From Taeniopygia guttata (lineage: Eukaryota; Chordata; Aves; Passeriformes; Estrildidae): a stretch of 64,000 bases of DNA. The notes below the pieces were generated by a model. It was not told the DNA's origin and searched no databases. It saw only the letters and a program-made list of their open reading frames with translations. Below are positions 1 to 11,900 of this stretch, one piece after another. The stretch is taken from NCBI RefSeq assembly GCF_048771995.1, contig NC_133026.1, positions 103,509,001 to 103,573,000 on the forward strand, given 5' to 3'. Both the position numbers and the translations under genes were made by a program. How positions within the stretch are numbered: position 1 is the stretch's first letter; every line of letters starts with the position of its first letter.

Positions 1-899
1 AGTAGTACCCAGGATCTAGCAGTATGTCTCATCATCACTGTTTCACATCAAAATAAAAACTAGTTACTGTAGCTTTATTGTTAAACACTCTTCATCATCA
101 CCTCAGCCCAAGTCTAAGCCTACGAAAATCTATGGGTGTCTTTCCAGTGACTTCCTGGGGATGGAAATGGTTTCACAGAGTGCATACTGCCTAGAGCTTT
201 CAAACAGAAATGTGCAAATATTACTGCTTTTCAAGTGGAAAAACGAGGAAAGGAGATTTGCCTGCGAATAGCCAGCAGGTGAGATCCATCTGTTCGCTAA
301 CGTCTGCTGTAGCACACCTTGCCGAAGCGGCCACTCCACACGCACGAAGATTAAAATCAAACAAACAACTTTACATTACCCCCCGTAAAATGTGCACTGG
401 CCGCTCCCCTCGCAGGATAACAGACAAGGACGCACAGACTGTAAAGGTGCTGGCTCACGTTCCTGGCTCTCTCCCTTTCCGCGCCGACCCGGCACAACGG
501 AGCAGCAACAAAACCGGTTTTGAGCGCGGCTGTGCGCTGGCAGCGCTGGCCCAGGTGCGCTCCCAGCAGCGCATAGGTGCGGTCCTGGTGCCGGCGCTGC
601 AGCCGCCCATGCAAAGCCGCCCGCGTGCTCTCCGCCCGCCTGCACGCCTCTCCGAGCCGACGAGGTGTGCCAGCGCGGCTCCCTCTCGGCAGCACGGAGC
701 GGCCCCTCAGTCTGGCTCTCATTAGCTGCGGACCTGGTGTCCGCAATCAGCGAGCGCTTTGTTCGGGGCGCGCTGGGGGCCGGGGGCGCCCCGCACCCCC
801 TGCCGCGGCCCTGCGCCCTTCGGGGTGCCGGCAGCCCCCCGGCGCGGCAATGGGTGGCCAAGCGCTCTCCCCGCCGAGGTCGCCCCCTGCGCTACTTAC
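1..899 (-). other. EMILIN2: EMILIN2 intron 2 (partial)
   Basis: This stretch begins after the strong donor GTAAGT at 894-899 and runs off the left edge. From about 480 to 899 it is GC-rich and belongs to the CpG island; from 1 to 480 it returns to AT-rich sequence. The long open frames across it on both strands are by-products of GC richness. I see no second half of the EMI domain and no repeat. Confidence 0.75.
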
Positions 900-1022
900 A
901 CAAGGGTGGGCTCGCAGGGGAACTGGTTCCAGGCGCACTTGTACTGGGCCTGGACGTAGCTCTCCGTCCCGTCCAGCACCGAGCAGCTCACGTTCTTGTT
1001 CACTATGTAGGCGCACCAGTTC
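900..1022 (-). CDS. EMILIN2: EMILIN2 coding exon 2 (first half of EMI domain)
   Basis: The acceptor is CTCCCCCAG|G. The exon encodes [20 protein letters not shown], then [20 protein letters not shown], and ends with GT of a Val codon at a GT|GTAAGT donor. NWCAY...SC...C-AW...C is the cysteine signature that opens EMI domains, a disulphide-rich module used in multimerisation and ligand binding. The sequence resembles EMILIN2 (human [13 protein letters not shown] as I recall it) more than EMILIN1. It joins exon 1 in frame (AA|G = Lys). The second half of the EMI domain must come from an exon beyond base 1. Orientation and position next to SMCHD1 agree with the human locus. Confidence 0.93.
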
Positions 1023-1137
1023 CTGGGGGAGAAGGACAGTGTCGGTCAGCACGCCGGGCTCCGCAGCCCCCCCAGCCCGGCCCGGCCCGGCCCGGCCCGG
1101 CGGGTCCCGCAGCCGCCCCGGGGCGGGCGGTACTCAC
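1023..1137 (-). other. EMILIN2: EMILIN2 intron 1 (115 nt, GC-rich)
   Basis: This is a very short GT-AG intron lying wholly inside the CpG island. On the plus strand it holds five perfect tandem copies of CCCGG at 1076-1100. The boundaries follow from the in-frame join of the signal-peptide exon to the EMI exon. Confidence 0.85.
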
Positions 1138-1265
1138 TTGCTGCGGGAGCCCGGCCGGGAGTACGGCAGGTGCGGGGTGCCGTGGCTGAGCCCGGCGGCG
1201 CCCAGGGCGAGGAGGAGCGGCAGCGCCCATCCCGAGGGCGGCGCGGGCCCCGGGCTCAGCTCCAT
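1138..1265 (-). CDS. EMILIN2: EMILIN2 coding exon 1 (signal peptide), 5' end of gene
   Basis: The frame opens with an ATG at 1263-1265 and encodes MELSPGPAPPSGWALPLLLA followed by LGAAGLSHG. This is a classic secretory signal peptide, with a leucine-rich core at about residues 13-24 and likely cleavage near residues 25-29. A short stretch follows, ending SRS plus two bases of a Lys codon. The donor is AA|GTGAGT, a strong consensus. EMILIN2 (elastin microfibril interface-located protein 2) is a secreted trimeric matrix glycoprotein with an N-terminal EMI domain, a coiled coil and a C-terminal C1q-like domain; only the start is here. The ATG is the first one ahead of the signal peptide in the CpG island; its context (CCC ATG G) is moderate, with G at +4 but no purine at -3. 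Identification rests mainly on the next exon. The rest of the gene lies to the left of base 1. Confidence 0.88.
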
Positions 1266-1770
1266 GGGGCGGCGGGCAGCGGCGGGGGGCGAGCGCAGCG
1301 GGCCGGTGCCTCTCCGCCGGCTCCCTCCGTCCGTCTGTCCCTCCGTCCGTCCCGCCCGCCCTCGCCCGCTCTCAGCTCCCTCACTGACGCAAATCCCCCC
1401 ACCCCGTTTCCGCCCTCCACGGCGGCTCCGCACCCCCCTCCGGCCGAGGCGCCGCTCCCCTCCGCCCGGCCGGCCCCGGCCCCCGCCCCGCTGCAGCCCC
1501 CGGCCGGGCAGGAGCGCTCGGCAGCCCCCGGCCCCATGTGCTCCCCTCGGGGCGGCCCCCGGTCCCCGGCCCCTGCCCGAGCTGGCCGGCGACAGCCCCC
1601 GTATCAGTTTTCCCCCCGGGAAAGCTGACGGGAGCAGAGGGCCGGGCCGCTGGGGAAGAGCTCCCCGCTGCCGGGACCCGGGCAGAGGGCAGCCCGCGAA
1701 CCGCGGGGATGGGGGGCACCGGGTTCTTCAGGTGGGGCCACTGCGGACGTGCTGAGCTCCCGATGTCTGC
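1266..1770 (-). promoter_or_regulatory. EMILIN2: EMILIN2 5'UTR and CpG-island promoter
   Basis: Dense CpG sequence extends upstream of the EMILIN2 ATG to about 1770, with no TATA box near a plausible start. GC boxes of the Sp1/KLF type are visible, for example the CCCCCGCCCCGC stretch at about 1478-1492. A CCGT/CCCT-rich tract lies at 1327-1353, and TGACGCAA (an ATF/CREB-C/EBP-like octamer) at 1385-1392. The transcription start cannot be fixed from sequence alone. The island as a whole runs from about 480 to 1770. Confidence 0.7.
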
Positions 1771-4700
1771 GGGGGAGGCTGAGGCTGTGGCAGCCCTGTG
1801 GTCCTGCCTGACACCAGTCCCATGAGGTGGTTGGTGTTCCCTTAGCGGCCCGATGACGGCTCATTCCGCCCACTGTCATGGGAAGGGCGCTGGCGGCTAC
1901 TTCAGCGAGGGATGTGCAAAAAGCCTTCATTTGTAAGGAGAGGTGCTCACTGAGCAGAGTGAGAAAGGGACGTTCAGCTTCACTTGGCTGTTAAAATCCA
2001 ACTCAAGCACCTTGACTGAGTGGCCTGCCTATGTGAGGCCATCCCACCGAGAGCAGGACCACAGGGATGTCCCTCTATCCTCCTAAGCTCCTGCTCTTTT
2101 GTGAGTTGGATTTCTGGGCTGAAGTGACACTCAACAAAAGCATTGAGGCTGGGCCAGGGCAGGCTGCTCTCACCAGTAGGAAGGAGGGCAAGGGAGAGAG
2201 TGATCTTTGGGTGGAGAATAGTTTGGGTGGGAGATTTGGGAACAGTGCGGGCTGCTCCTGCTGAGTCTGGCCAGCTCCAACCCTGCTCATGCACTCCCAA
2301 GGCCTCCCATGGCCAACAGCAGCTGCTCAGGCTTTCCTTGTTCTCACACGAAGGCAGAGCCAGCAGCAGGGCAGGGCTCTTCCTTCTGCTGTAGGCAGCA
2401 GCCTGCTGACCTCATCATTTGCCCCGACCTGCTGAAACAGGCAAATTTCATCTGCCAGTCTTACTGGGAGTCTCACCCAACAACTTCACTCTGCAAGTGT
2501 GCAGGGAAATAAGCTTTAAATGCTGAGGTCAAAATGATGCATTCAGACTGGTTTTTAGAAACTGTTTCTTTGGAAATGTACACTAAAGTTTCCTGTCCCC
2601 TAGAGAATTGTGTGCCATTGCAGATGCATAGGAACACTTCACTGGCAATAAATAGCAATGGAAAAAGATGAGGGGCTGCTTCAATCTGTCCTATTTCACT
2701 TGAAACCCTTCTAACGGTCTCTAGATGCTTTGAAGAGGATAACACCTCACTCTCTTAAGAAATGATGCTTTAAGCTTCTCAAGGGTTAAACAATTTCCTG
2801 TGCCACTGTTTGCATTCATGGAAGCATGTAATCCGGTTTTCATTATTTGTGCTGGCAGAAATTATCTGGAGTTTCCCAAGCCTGCAGAGAGCAAGACTAC
2901 AGTTCTGTTCCTAAAAAGCAATGAAGAAGGCTTTTTCTTCCTTTTCCCCTTCCTCACTCAGCCAAGGAACTCATGAAATTTGACCTTTTCCAAAAGTGAT
3001 GAGCAACATGGAAGAGCTGCATATTGTCCCACAAAGGGAAAGTCATAAAATAATGAAAGACTGAGGTCATGCCTGTCTTGAGAATGACTGCATAGTACAA
3101 AAATTAATAGACTGATTTAAACAAAATTAGCATGAAGCAACAGTATATTTCCATATGCTAAACACTGAGTTTACATTTTGCTGAAGGAAGACGAAGCAGA
3201 TGTTACCTGATTTGCCATAGGGGCACCCAACTTACCTGTGAACCCAAGTCAATTGCCTGACCAAATGTAACATGGGGACACCATTAGAAGGAGAGTTGTT
3301 AGAGCCCCTGCTTACCCCATGAATATGACAGATAATGTATCAGGAGCTTTCTGCAACTTCAGGACTCTGTCAATGTTTGTTCATTCAAGGAGTATGCAAG
3401 AAAATCTCTCCCGATTCCTGATAGATAGCTGTCCCTTTACTGTCTGGATCTACTACTTTGTAAATATTTTGAAACAAGGCTTTGACAGCATTTGCTGCCA
3501 TTTCTTTAAAAGGCTATGTAAGACTTCTTGCACTGTCAAAGCACACTGCATTTTGGTGTTTGTTTCATTTAAAATAAACCATAACAATGAAAAACAAAAT
3601 CCTGCAGGACCAGTCCCATCTTCTCCCTGAAACTAGAGCTCTGTTGGAACTTGAATACAAGTGCTGGTGCAGAGAGTAAAGTTTTAGGTGGTTGCATGAT
3701 GGCTCAGTAAAGAATATCGGTAGAGGATGAGTTTTGCTAGAAGTCTCGAGCTGAATAGAAGTGGATGAACTTGGATGGGTGCATAGAGCTGATCTCAGTT
3801 CCTCTGATATTCACACTGGGCCTATCAGTGTGATATCAGATTATTCAACAGTAACCAGTGCTGGGCTTTGCCTGGAGTATCTTCAGCTCAGGTGCATGCT
3901 GAAGATACCGTCCAAGCCCTGTGTATGGCTGCATTCTTTCGGCGGGTGTGACTAGTTTTATTTCACAGTGTAAGTATGAGGGTTAATCGCGTTCTCAAGG
4001 AGACAGAAATGATCACATTTTGTATTTCTGTGCTATGTCATCTCATCTCTAAAATTCACAGTAATCCCAAGACAGATGATTCTTACAGTATATGGAAAGC
4101 ATCCCTCCACCCCTCCCTACAAATGGAGCATGTAGTCTGTGAGTGCACTGAGGAGAGCTTCAGTGGCTGGCGAGCTCAGTACACACATCCTTAGGAGACA
4201 GAGCTCAACAACGTGAATCCATAAATCCTTTGAAATATTTTAAAGTTCTTGTTTCTTTACTAAGCAGTCTGGCTGTGTTTCTAGCACCAAGATCAACTGT
4301 ACTTTCATACTTCATAAGAGGATAATGATGGGGAAACAACAAGGGCCATGTGCAAGGGCTGCCAGAGAGAGAAAACTGCACAGAGGTGGGCAGAATAATT
4401 TGCAAAAACATTACCAGATATTTACTGCAGAAGTCCAAGAGAGAAAGATTTATGTAGTGGTGTGGTGCGTGGGGTAGAAATGGTGTTTTCCGTGCAATTT
4501 ACATCCCTTATCCACCAGCTTTTCTTTTCTGTAGATTTCAGCAACAAATTGATTTGTGAATTCTGGGTTCCTTTTCTTCAGTTTCACTGTCTCAAAACAT
4601 TGCCAAAATAACCTGAGGTGAATTGTTTTCATAGAGGTGTTTGTACTGCCGTTATGCTTCTCTTTAATAAAAATAAAGGAAATATTGTCTGTGGCACAAA

Positions 4701-7700
4701 GGGTCTTTAGATACTTCTCACTGGCCATCAGATGTGAGGAGCTGGCCTATGGCTGTGAGTAGTCTGGGCTTACATTTGGTGCTGTGTTAACTCGGTCCAT
4801 GAGTCAAAACAGGTCACAGTGTCCCTCTGGAAAGATGAAACTGGCATTAGGGAACAAAGACAAGTTTGAAAGGAAGTTGTAGGAAACTGCAGGCTAAAAG
4901 AGGAAAGCTTGGATGGAGGTGTATGACGCATGCTGGCTTGAATATACCAGGAAAAGTACTCTATTGGGGAAAGAAGGTTTTGAATACTGTTCTGCAGAGA
5001 CATGACACAGCCCTGTCCCATTCATTTGGCCTATATGTCATGACACAGTAATCTTAACATGAACATAAAAATTCTAATTTGAATCTAGGATGGGTGTTTT
5101 GCGACTTTTCCATTCTCAGATCAGAGCATGAGCTCTGTTTGCAATTTCTTTAAAAAAGCATTCCCCATCCCAGGAAGTGATAGGTTTCAATTTTTAAATT
5201 TTTATGTGTAATCACCTCACTAAAGTCTGCCAGACACATATTTAGCTGTGAATGTTTAATGAAAATTAATGACTGAATGAAAAGTAAATAACAGATATTA
5301 ATAAAATTACTATTTATAAACACTTTAACTTAGTTTAAAATCCAAGCAGTAGTGGTCAATGATAGACCAATAAATGAGAGAAGGCAGAGAGGAATATTTT
5401 GGTTTCTTAACTGGAGCGCCACCTTGGAGAGCCATAACAGTTACACAACCACAAGGATTTTGCTCATTCCACAACAAAAGGTCTGTAGCAGAGACTATTC
5501 TAGGAGCTCTGGAGTATCCAGAGAAACAGCCCATGTGGTTCCAACAAGTGCTTGGCCATGTCTCCTTACTGAAGTGCCATATTTGTCTATCTGGCAGTGT
5601 GGTGCTGGGGATGTTTCAGTGCATGGGTGGGCAACCTGGCAACTCTAGCCTTTCTTCTCTGCTGTTATTTCCTTTTTGGGGAAAAATATTTGTGCTAATT
5701 TCATTTATTAAAACAGAAAACCAAATTGGTGTATTACAAAGAGCCCAAAAACATTGCCTAGTTGTGGCACGCATCAAGTGTTTGTGTTGAAATTGATGCT
5801 CTTTATTGTCACAGGTATGATTTTGTCTGGAAAACAAAAGAAACAAAGACTATTCCCTGGGAGGAGCTCTCAGCACACCACTGCATCTGTTTAAGGCTTC
5901 GAGATAGAACAGAAGAGATCAACCTACATTATTCACCTGGAAGAATTATCTGATTACTGGAGCATGGTAAACCACAAGTATGCCACACTTGTGGAACAGC
6001 CTATCTACTTTATACTATATTGAATAATTTATACTTTATATTTTTAGGTTGTGACACCTAAAGAAAGAGTGGGATTAAGGTCTACACTCGTCCCATACAA
6101 AAGGTAAGTGCTCTCTTATATTACCTAAGATATAATGTGAGAGGACTGACTGGCATATCATCCACTTATTATGGTTACCATGGTTTTCTGAGTACAGCAA
6201 GTCTGGACATCCAGTATGGGATGACAGTCAGAAGAAAACATTTTATTGCTCCACAAACCTTTCAGTGAAGAGCCCAAGGCTGGCTGACACATGTGGAAGG
6301 GACAAAGAAGTTAATGAATACTGGAATAAAATCAGAGGAGATTGGCATTTCTTGGCAGATGGGATGTTGGTGGGAGGGTAGAGGAGGTAGGGGGAAGAGA
6401 CTTCTTTTGCGTCAGCTTATCTTTGATTTGGTGAAATTGTCAGGTGACTTCAAGGGGAAAGATGCACAATGTTCCTTTGTTCTCTCCACAGCTACTGCTT
6501 CTCTAACCTGCACATACAGTAGGACAAAGCTGGCTGTAAAAAACGACAGTTGCTACCTGTGCACAGGCCCTTCTAAAACCTGCAGGCAAATTGCTGAAAT
6601 GTATTTAAAAGGCTGAGTCTTAAACTATGCACTCTTTGCCTTTGCTGTAAAGAGTTTATTTGAATCTTGCTTCTTATCAAATAAAGAGTTGTCATACTTA
6701 TTTTGATATTTCATTTTTGATGGCAGTCCAATATTTCAGAATAAAGAATAAAACTGAGGGCATTAATTACTGTGCAGTCCTTTCCTCCTGTGGTACAGGG
6801 CAGCTTTCAGAATTTCACAGCATGCACTGCTGTTCTCAACATGCTGCTCTCTGACTGAAAGTGACAGATTTCAGCTTTCATGATACTTTAAAGATGAGCT
6901 GGAATGGCGAGCAAGGGAGTGGCGCATGGCTTTGCAGTGTTTGGGACAAAGTTGTCAGCAGATTCTTAAACAATTACATTGCTCTTGATAGAAAATCACA
7001 TGATTATGAAGCTTGAATTCCTTGTTCATCATTTTAACCAGTCAGTCTCATACTGAAGTTCCTGGAGTTTGAACTAAGCAAGAAAGTTTTGTGAGTCTCT
7101 CTACAACAGGTCGAGATCTATGCAGACATTATAATCTCATTTTAGGAATAATAGAGGTTGGTTTATTTAAAGTAATTTATTAAAAATGCAGTCAGTTCAC
7201 TGAAAATTAAAATAAGACGGTCTAGCTGAAAACAAGAGGCGGAAATTCTTTATGTCGGTAAGAGCTTATACTGTGATTCACAACATGAGTCTTGCTTCCT
7301 TGGAAAAAATAACTCCTGGCTTAATTATTTCCCAATGAAAAAAAAAAAAAAAACAAAATGAAGGAAGCCTTCTCAATGTTTATTCTGATTCTTATCTATT
7401 TTACATTCAAAAGATTTACTTAATAATTAGCTGTTTTTATCTCACAGATTTTCCAATAAATTATTCTTGATAAATGTTTTGCATTGCATCCTAATTTTGT
7501 GTCCAACTGTGTATTAATCAGACTGCAAACCGTGTGTGTTGGATTTCTCAAGCCGGCAAATAAATAAACTGATGACAGCAGTGTTCTGGTTTGATCAGCT
7601 GAGAAATCTAATTGAGCCAAAAGCAACATACTCTAAGTAAGTAAGTACTTCACTCCCACCAATGTCAGTGGGAATCAACAGCCCTCACTTCTGTGAAAAC

Positions 7701-10700
7701 TAGGAATTAAGCACCTGAGATTTGTTTCAGTCAAACCTCTTCTGGATAACATGACTGGATACAACCTCTGTGCATTTTCTGCCTCATTCTGCCACCTCAT
7801 CTTGAAAATCTCAGGCAAGAATCAATAGTTTATTTTAAAACCCCAAATATTCTGTTTTCATGCTAGTTTAAAGTAATTCCATTATTTGGGCAGCAAAGTC
7901 CTTGGAGTACAGGGAAGTTCAGAAAGGTTTTCCACAGATAATGGCCTTGTTGATTTTTTCTTTCCAGTACTGGGAGAAACTGGGTAGGTTTAAATACATG
8001 TCTTCTAATGATCAGTAACCATGTAGTTAATTATAACTAGTAGACAGTGAAGAGTATTTAAATATGTATTTAAATTCACTCACCATGACATTTCCATTCT
8101 GTATCATAATATCCTTCAGTTAACTGAGTGTTTATGTAAATTGGTAAATATTTAGAATTTAGAACATCTCAGAGGCAGTATCCTTAATTTGTCTATGAGA
8201 TGAGTCCAGATTAGTCTTGAATTTCCTTTTCCCACCTGAGATCAAAACCTCCTGGTGAGGATGGTGACACCATTTCCTCTGATTCTTTCAAACACATCTT
8301 ACACTTCAGCATCCTTCCTGCTGCAGACTGTACAGACAAGTGTTCTTGGTCAACCATGGACTTGTATCCTCTTTAATTTGTCTTTTATTGTTAAAAGGAA
8401 ATATCTGTTGCCAAAAGAGGGTGTGGTTTTATATCATCTTGGAAGAGTAGTGGCTACAGGGATGATGGTCAGAGGAGAAGTTAAAGTTGAGTGCTGTGGG
8501 GGACTGAGATCAAATGACAGTAATACTTACACTGGACAAGACTGTATGCAGTAGTGGTAAAATGAACTCATGGTTTTATAATTTATTTCAGTGAACATAG
8601 GATATGAAGAATTTATGTATAGGAGCATATGTTCAAGAATGAACTCAATCATGGACTCAATTCAGGGCATCTGGCATTATTTACAGCGTTTGCTTTTTCT
8701 TTAACAAGCACAGGATTTCAGGCTTGTAGAATGTGATTTAAAGTATTTTTTTATAGCAGCTAAAATTAAATCTAAACTTTAGGATGAACTCTGTCAGGAA
8801 TTTTTGGTACTCTCTGCTCCTGTTGATGTTGGGCTTTTCTCTTTCTTCCCTTTGGCCTTTTGCAGAAGAACACAATGGAGTCATTACTGCTCTAGGATGA
8901 GAAATTATTAAGGAAGGAATCCTGTTGTTTTACAGGTACCTGTCATTGATGCTAGAGAATATGGACAAAATCAGAACTCTGTTATCTTCAGTGTTACAGT
9001 CTCAAGCTTTGTGCTGAGGCCTGGTCTCTACAGGTTTGCCACTCCAATTACAACAACAGTGTTAAAGCCAGCAAAAGGTCTGTAGATACAGGTTATTGTG
9101 CATGTGCTGAGATAGCCTGTTTTAAGGGAAGTGGTTTAGCTGTGCCAGATGAAAACCCCTGTATTCTAGTAATAACAGCACCCACCCTAAGTGCCGTAGG
9201 GCAGCTGAGGTTAGGATGGAGGGGGAGGGAGTGAGAAGAAAGCAGAAGAAGGGGAGAGCGTTTTTAGTCTTTCCTTTCACTTTGTGTTTCGCTGTCTGAA
9301 AGAAATTAAAATCTTGTATGTGTCATTGCTGTTTAGAAATACATTGGCTGCTCTTTTGCTCCTGTTAGTTTTGATTTTGGAGAAATAGGACAATCTTTAA
9401 GAAGCTGCCATGCTTCTTCTCAGTCTACACATTCAGTTTGAACAGTTTTCCAGTGTTACCAACAATAGGCCACTTGAAGAAAGCATTCAGTTCATTCCTA
9501 CTGTTCCCTGAGTTTGTCATTGATAGAGAAATAATATCACAGAAGCTGTGACTGTAGACATATTTTTAAACTGTGCTAGGGGAAAATGAATTGCCTGAAG
9601 CACAGCAGGACATTTCCTAACTGGAGGTCAGGAAGTCACTGCAAATTATTACACTGTAATTTCACTGCAAATAGTGTACTGCTGAAGATTAAAACAAATT
9701 ATGGGGACAGTTCTCCTTCACGGAGAAGACATCCATATCCAGAGCAGAAACATTAAGCCAAATGTCTAGAAATATCTGTGTATAACTGGAGAGATTTAGA
9801 TAACTCATAAAGAGCCACTTCACTGAGTGTATCCTCAGACAGCCAAAACTTCACTGCCTCATGCATGAGTTGTCCTTTTTCCCTTGAAAAAAATGGGAAT
9901 GCTCCCAAGACCTTTATTCCTAGAGAGGTCTGCTCAGTTCAATGGACTTTACAAGTTACAACAGTGAAATCTCGATGGAGAAGGAATGACTTATCATTGT
10001 TAGATTACGGGATGTATTTTGTTACATCAGTGTTGTCTTTAAAAACTGAGGCAGAAAAAATAATTTCTCTACCTACTGTGCTTCATTTGTCCTTACATAT
10101 TTTTTTTTAGTATTGCAGCATCTATATTTTGCTTTTTCATTTAAGTTCCAGTTCCTGGAATTCCAGCGTGATTTGAGCACTTCAGATTGTATTGCAAGAG
10201 AAAGTTCTGGCATTCCTTTGCAGAGAGCAATTTGAAAATTTGACTCAAACCCATCCTACAGACTCAAAAACAAAAAGGAAAGTACATATAATGGTATCAT
10301 TTTCAAATCTGACTTTTAAGCCAGTCTCCTGATTTTTTTTTTTTTTATTGTTAGAGCTTTGCAGTAATTCACTGTCTTTGTCCAACTGCTTCTGACTTTC
10401 AGCAGTCCTCTGGAGTTGCTGTCTGGAGTTGGCAACAGAAATTACCTTAAAGCACTATTTGCTATGTGGCACATTGAAAGGCAACAATGACTTTAATTTA
10501 TTTATTTTTAGATTCTTTATCTAGTTACAGAATCAGAGTTCTTCACACTTTTATCAACCTTACTTTACAATTACTTTATTTAATTTTCCTTGTATGTAAG
10601 CTTTCTCTGGTAAGGGTCATAAATCTGGATTGAGTTACTGGTGTGACACTTTTTCTTTCCCCTCAATTCTGTCTGTGGTAACTGGGTATTTGCATTTCAG

Positions 10701-11900
10701 TTGCCCCCTCAACCTACAGAGAGCACTTCATGCCTGACTCATTTCTTGGTGACTTGCAAAACTCTTCTGAGACATGTGAATGTTGATAATTTTTTCCAGG
10801 CTTTAGCAATTTTAATGTGAGGAGCTAGCTTAAAATTCAAGCCTAGATCCTTTGCATGGACATACTCCTTTGTTTTCAGGCAGTTAACAAAATAAAAGGG
10901 AAAAAAAAAAAGGAAAAAAAGAAAAGCAGAAGTCCACAGCCAAACATTGCAACATAGGTTGGACACACATCCAGGGGTGGGAACAAGACAATCCTTTTCT
11001 ACAGTCTGTCTCTAGGGTCTGGTTCTGTTTTTCAATTGGCAAAAAGTGGTTACAAAATATTTTACACTGACAACAAAACCTCACCGCTGTTAAGGACAAG
11101 GTTGGCTTGCTGAAGATGCAGGGCCTCTGAAGGTTCCTGCTGCTGCTGCAAACACAGATGTTTGAAGCAGTCAAAATTGTACACATTTAAATGAATGATG
11201 GTTTCTGCCTATGAGTAACACTTTTATTCAGTGCAGTAGAGGATCAGACTGTTAAAAAATATAAGACCCATATGCAGCTACTCTCTTGTCATTATTGGAA
11301 CCTCGGATCTTTTTCTGATATATTAAACAAAGGGAAAAATCATTTGGTTATCAAACCTTAACTGAGTGTAGGTTATTAAATGTCAGTTATACCACCCAAA
11401 GCAGTCAGATTTTGCCTAACAGTCAATGATAAGCAGATCAAATTTACTTGCCATCACCATTATGTACACAAATGGATACTGGAAGAGCTGCAATGTTGTG
11501 TTCTGAGGGTGGAAATCCAATGGCTTCATGTCCAGCAGCACAAAATAGCCAGCAGCTCACACAGAAGTCTACTGCTTCTCTGCCTACAGCAATGAATCCT
11601 ATTTAATATTTTTTATTTTACATCCTAGAGAAATTTATACCAGCTGACTCAACCTGAATTTTAGGAAGGAAAACCAAAATCTTATGAAGTGACATCCAGC
11701 ATTTCATCTTCAAAGAGTTTTAGATCCTTTGGCAAAGATAATCTGATAGCTCTTTTATCACACTAGAGAGTCTGGTTTTTCTTTTTCTTTTGAAAAGAAG
11801 CTTAAATTTACTCACTACTTACATTTACTTCCTATTTACTGTAAGAAGAAGCTTACATTTACTTACTACTCACAAACATTTCTCAATCTTTACTAAATAT
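1771..11900. other. Intergenic region, EMILIN2-proximal part
   Basis: No gene, RNA gene or recognisable transposon is seen. The DNA is AT-rich, unique-looking vertebrate intergenic sequence with short poly-A tracts (about 7339-7353) and pyrimidine runs. Frames here are short and lack family signatures. It lies upstream of EMILIN2, so distal promoter or enhancer elements are possible but cannot be shown. Confidence 0.6.

Noticed and set aside
577-1755. A 392-codon plus-strand open frame across the CpG island
   Set aside because: Stop codons are rare in GC-rich sequence. The translation is Pro/Arg/Ser-rich without any domain, and it lies antisense to the real EMILIN2 exons.
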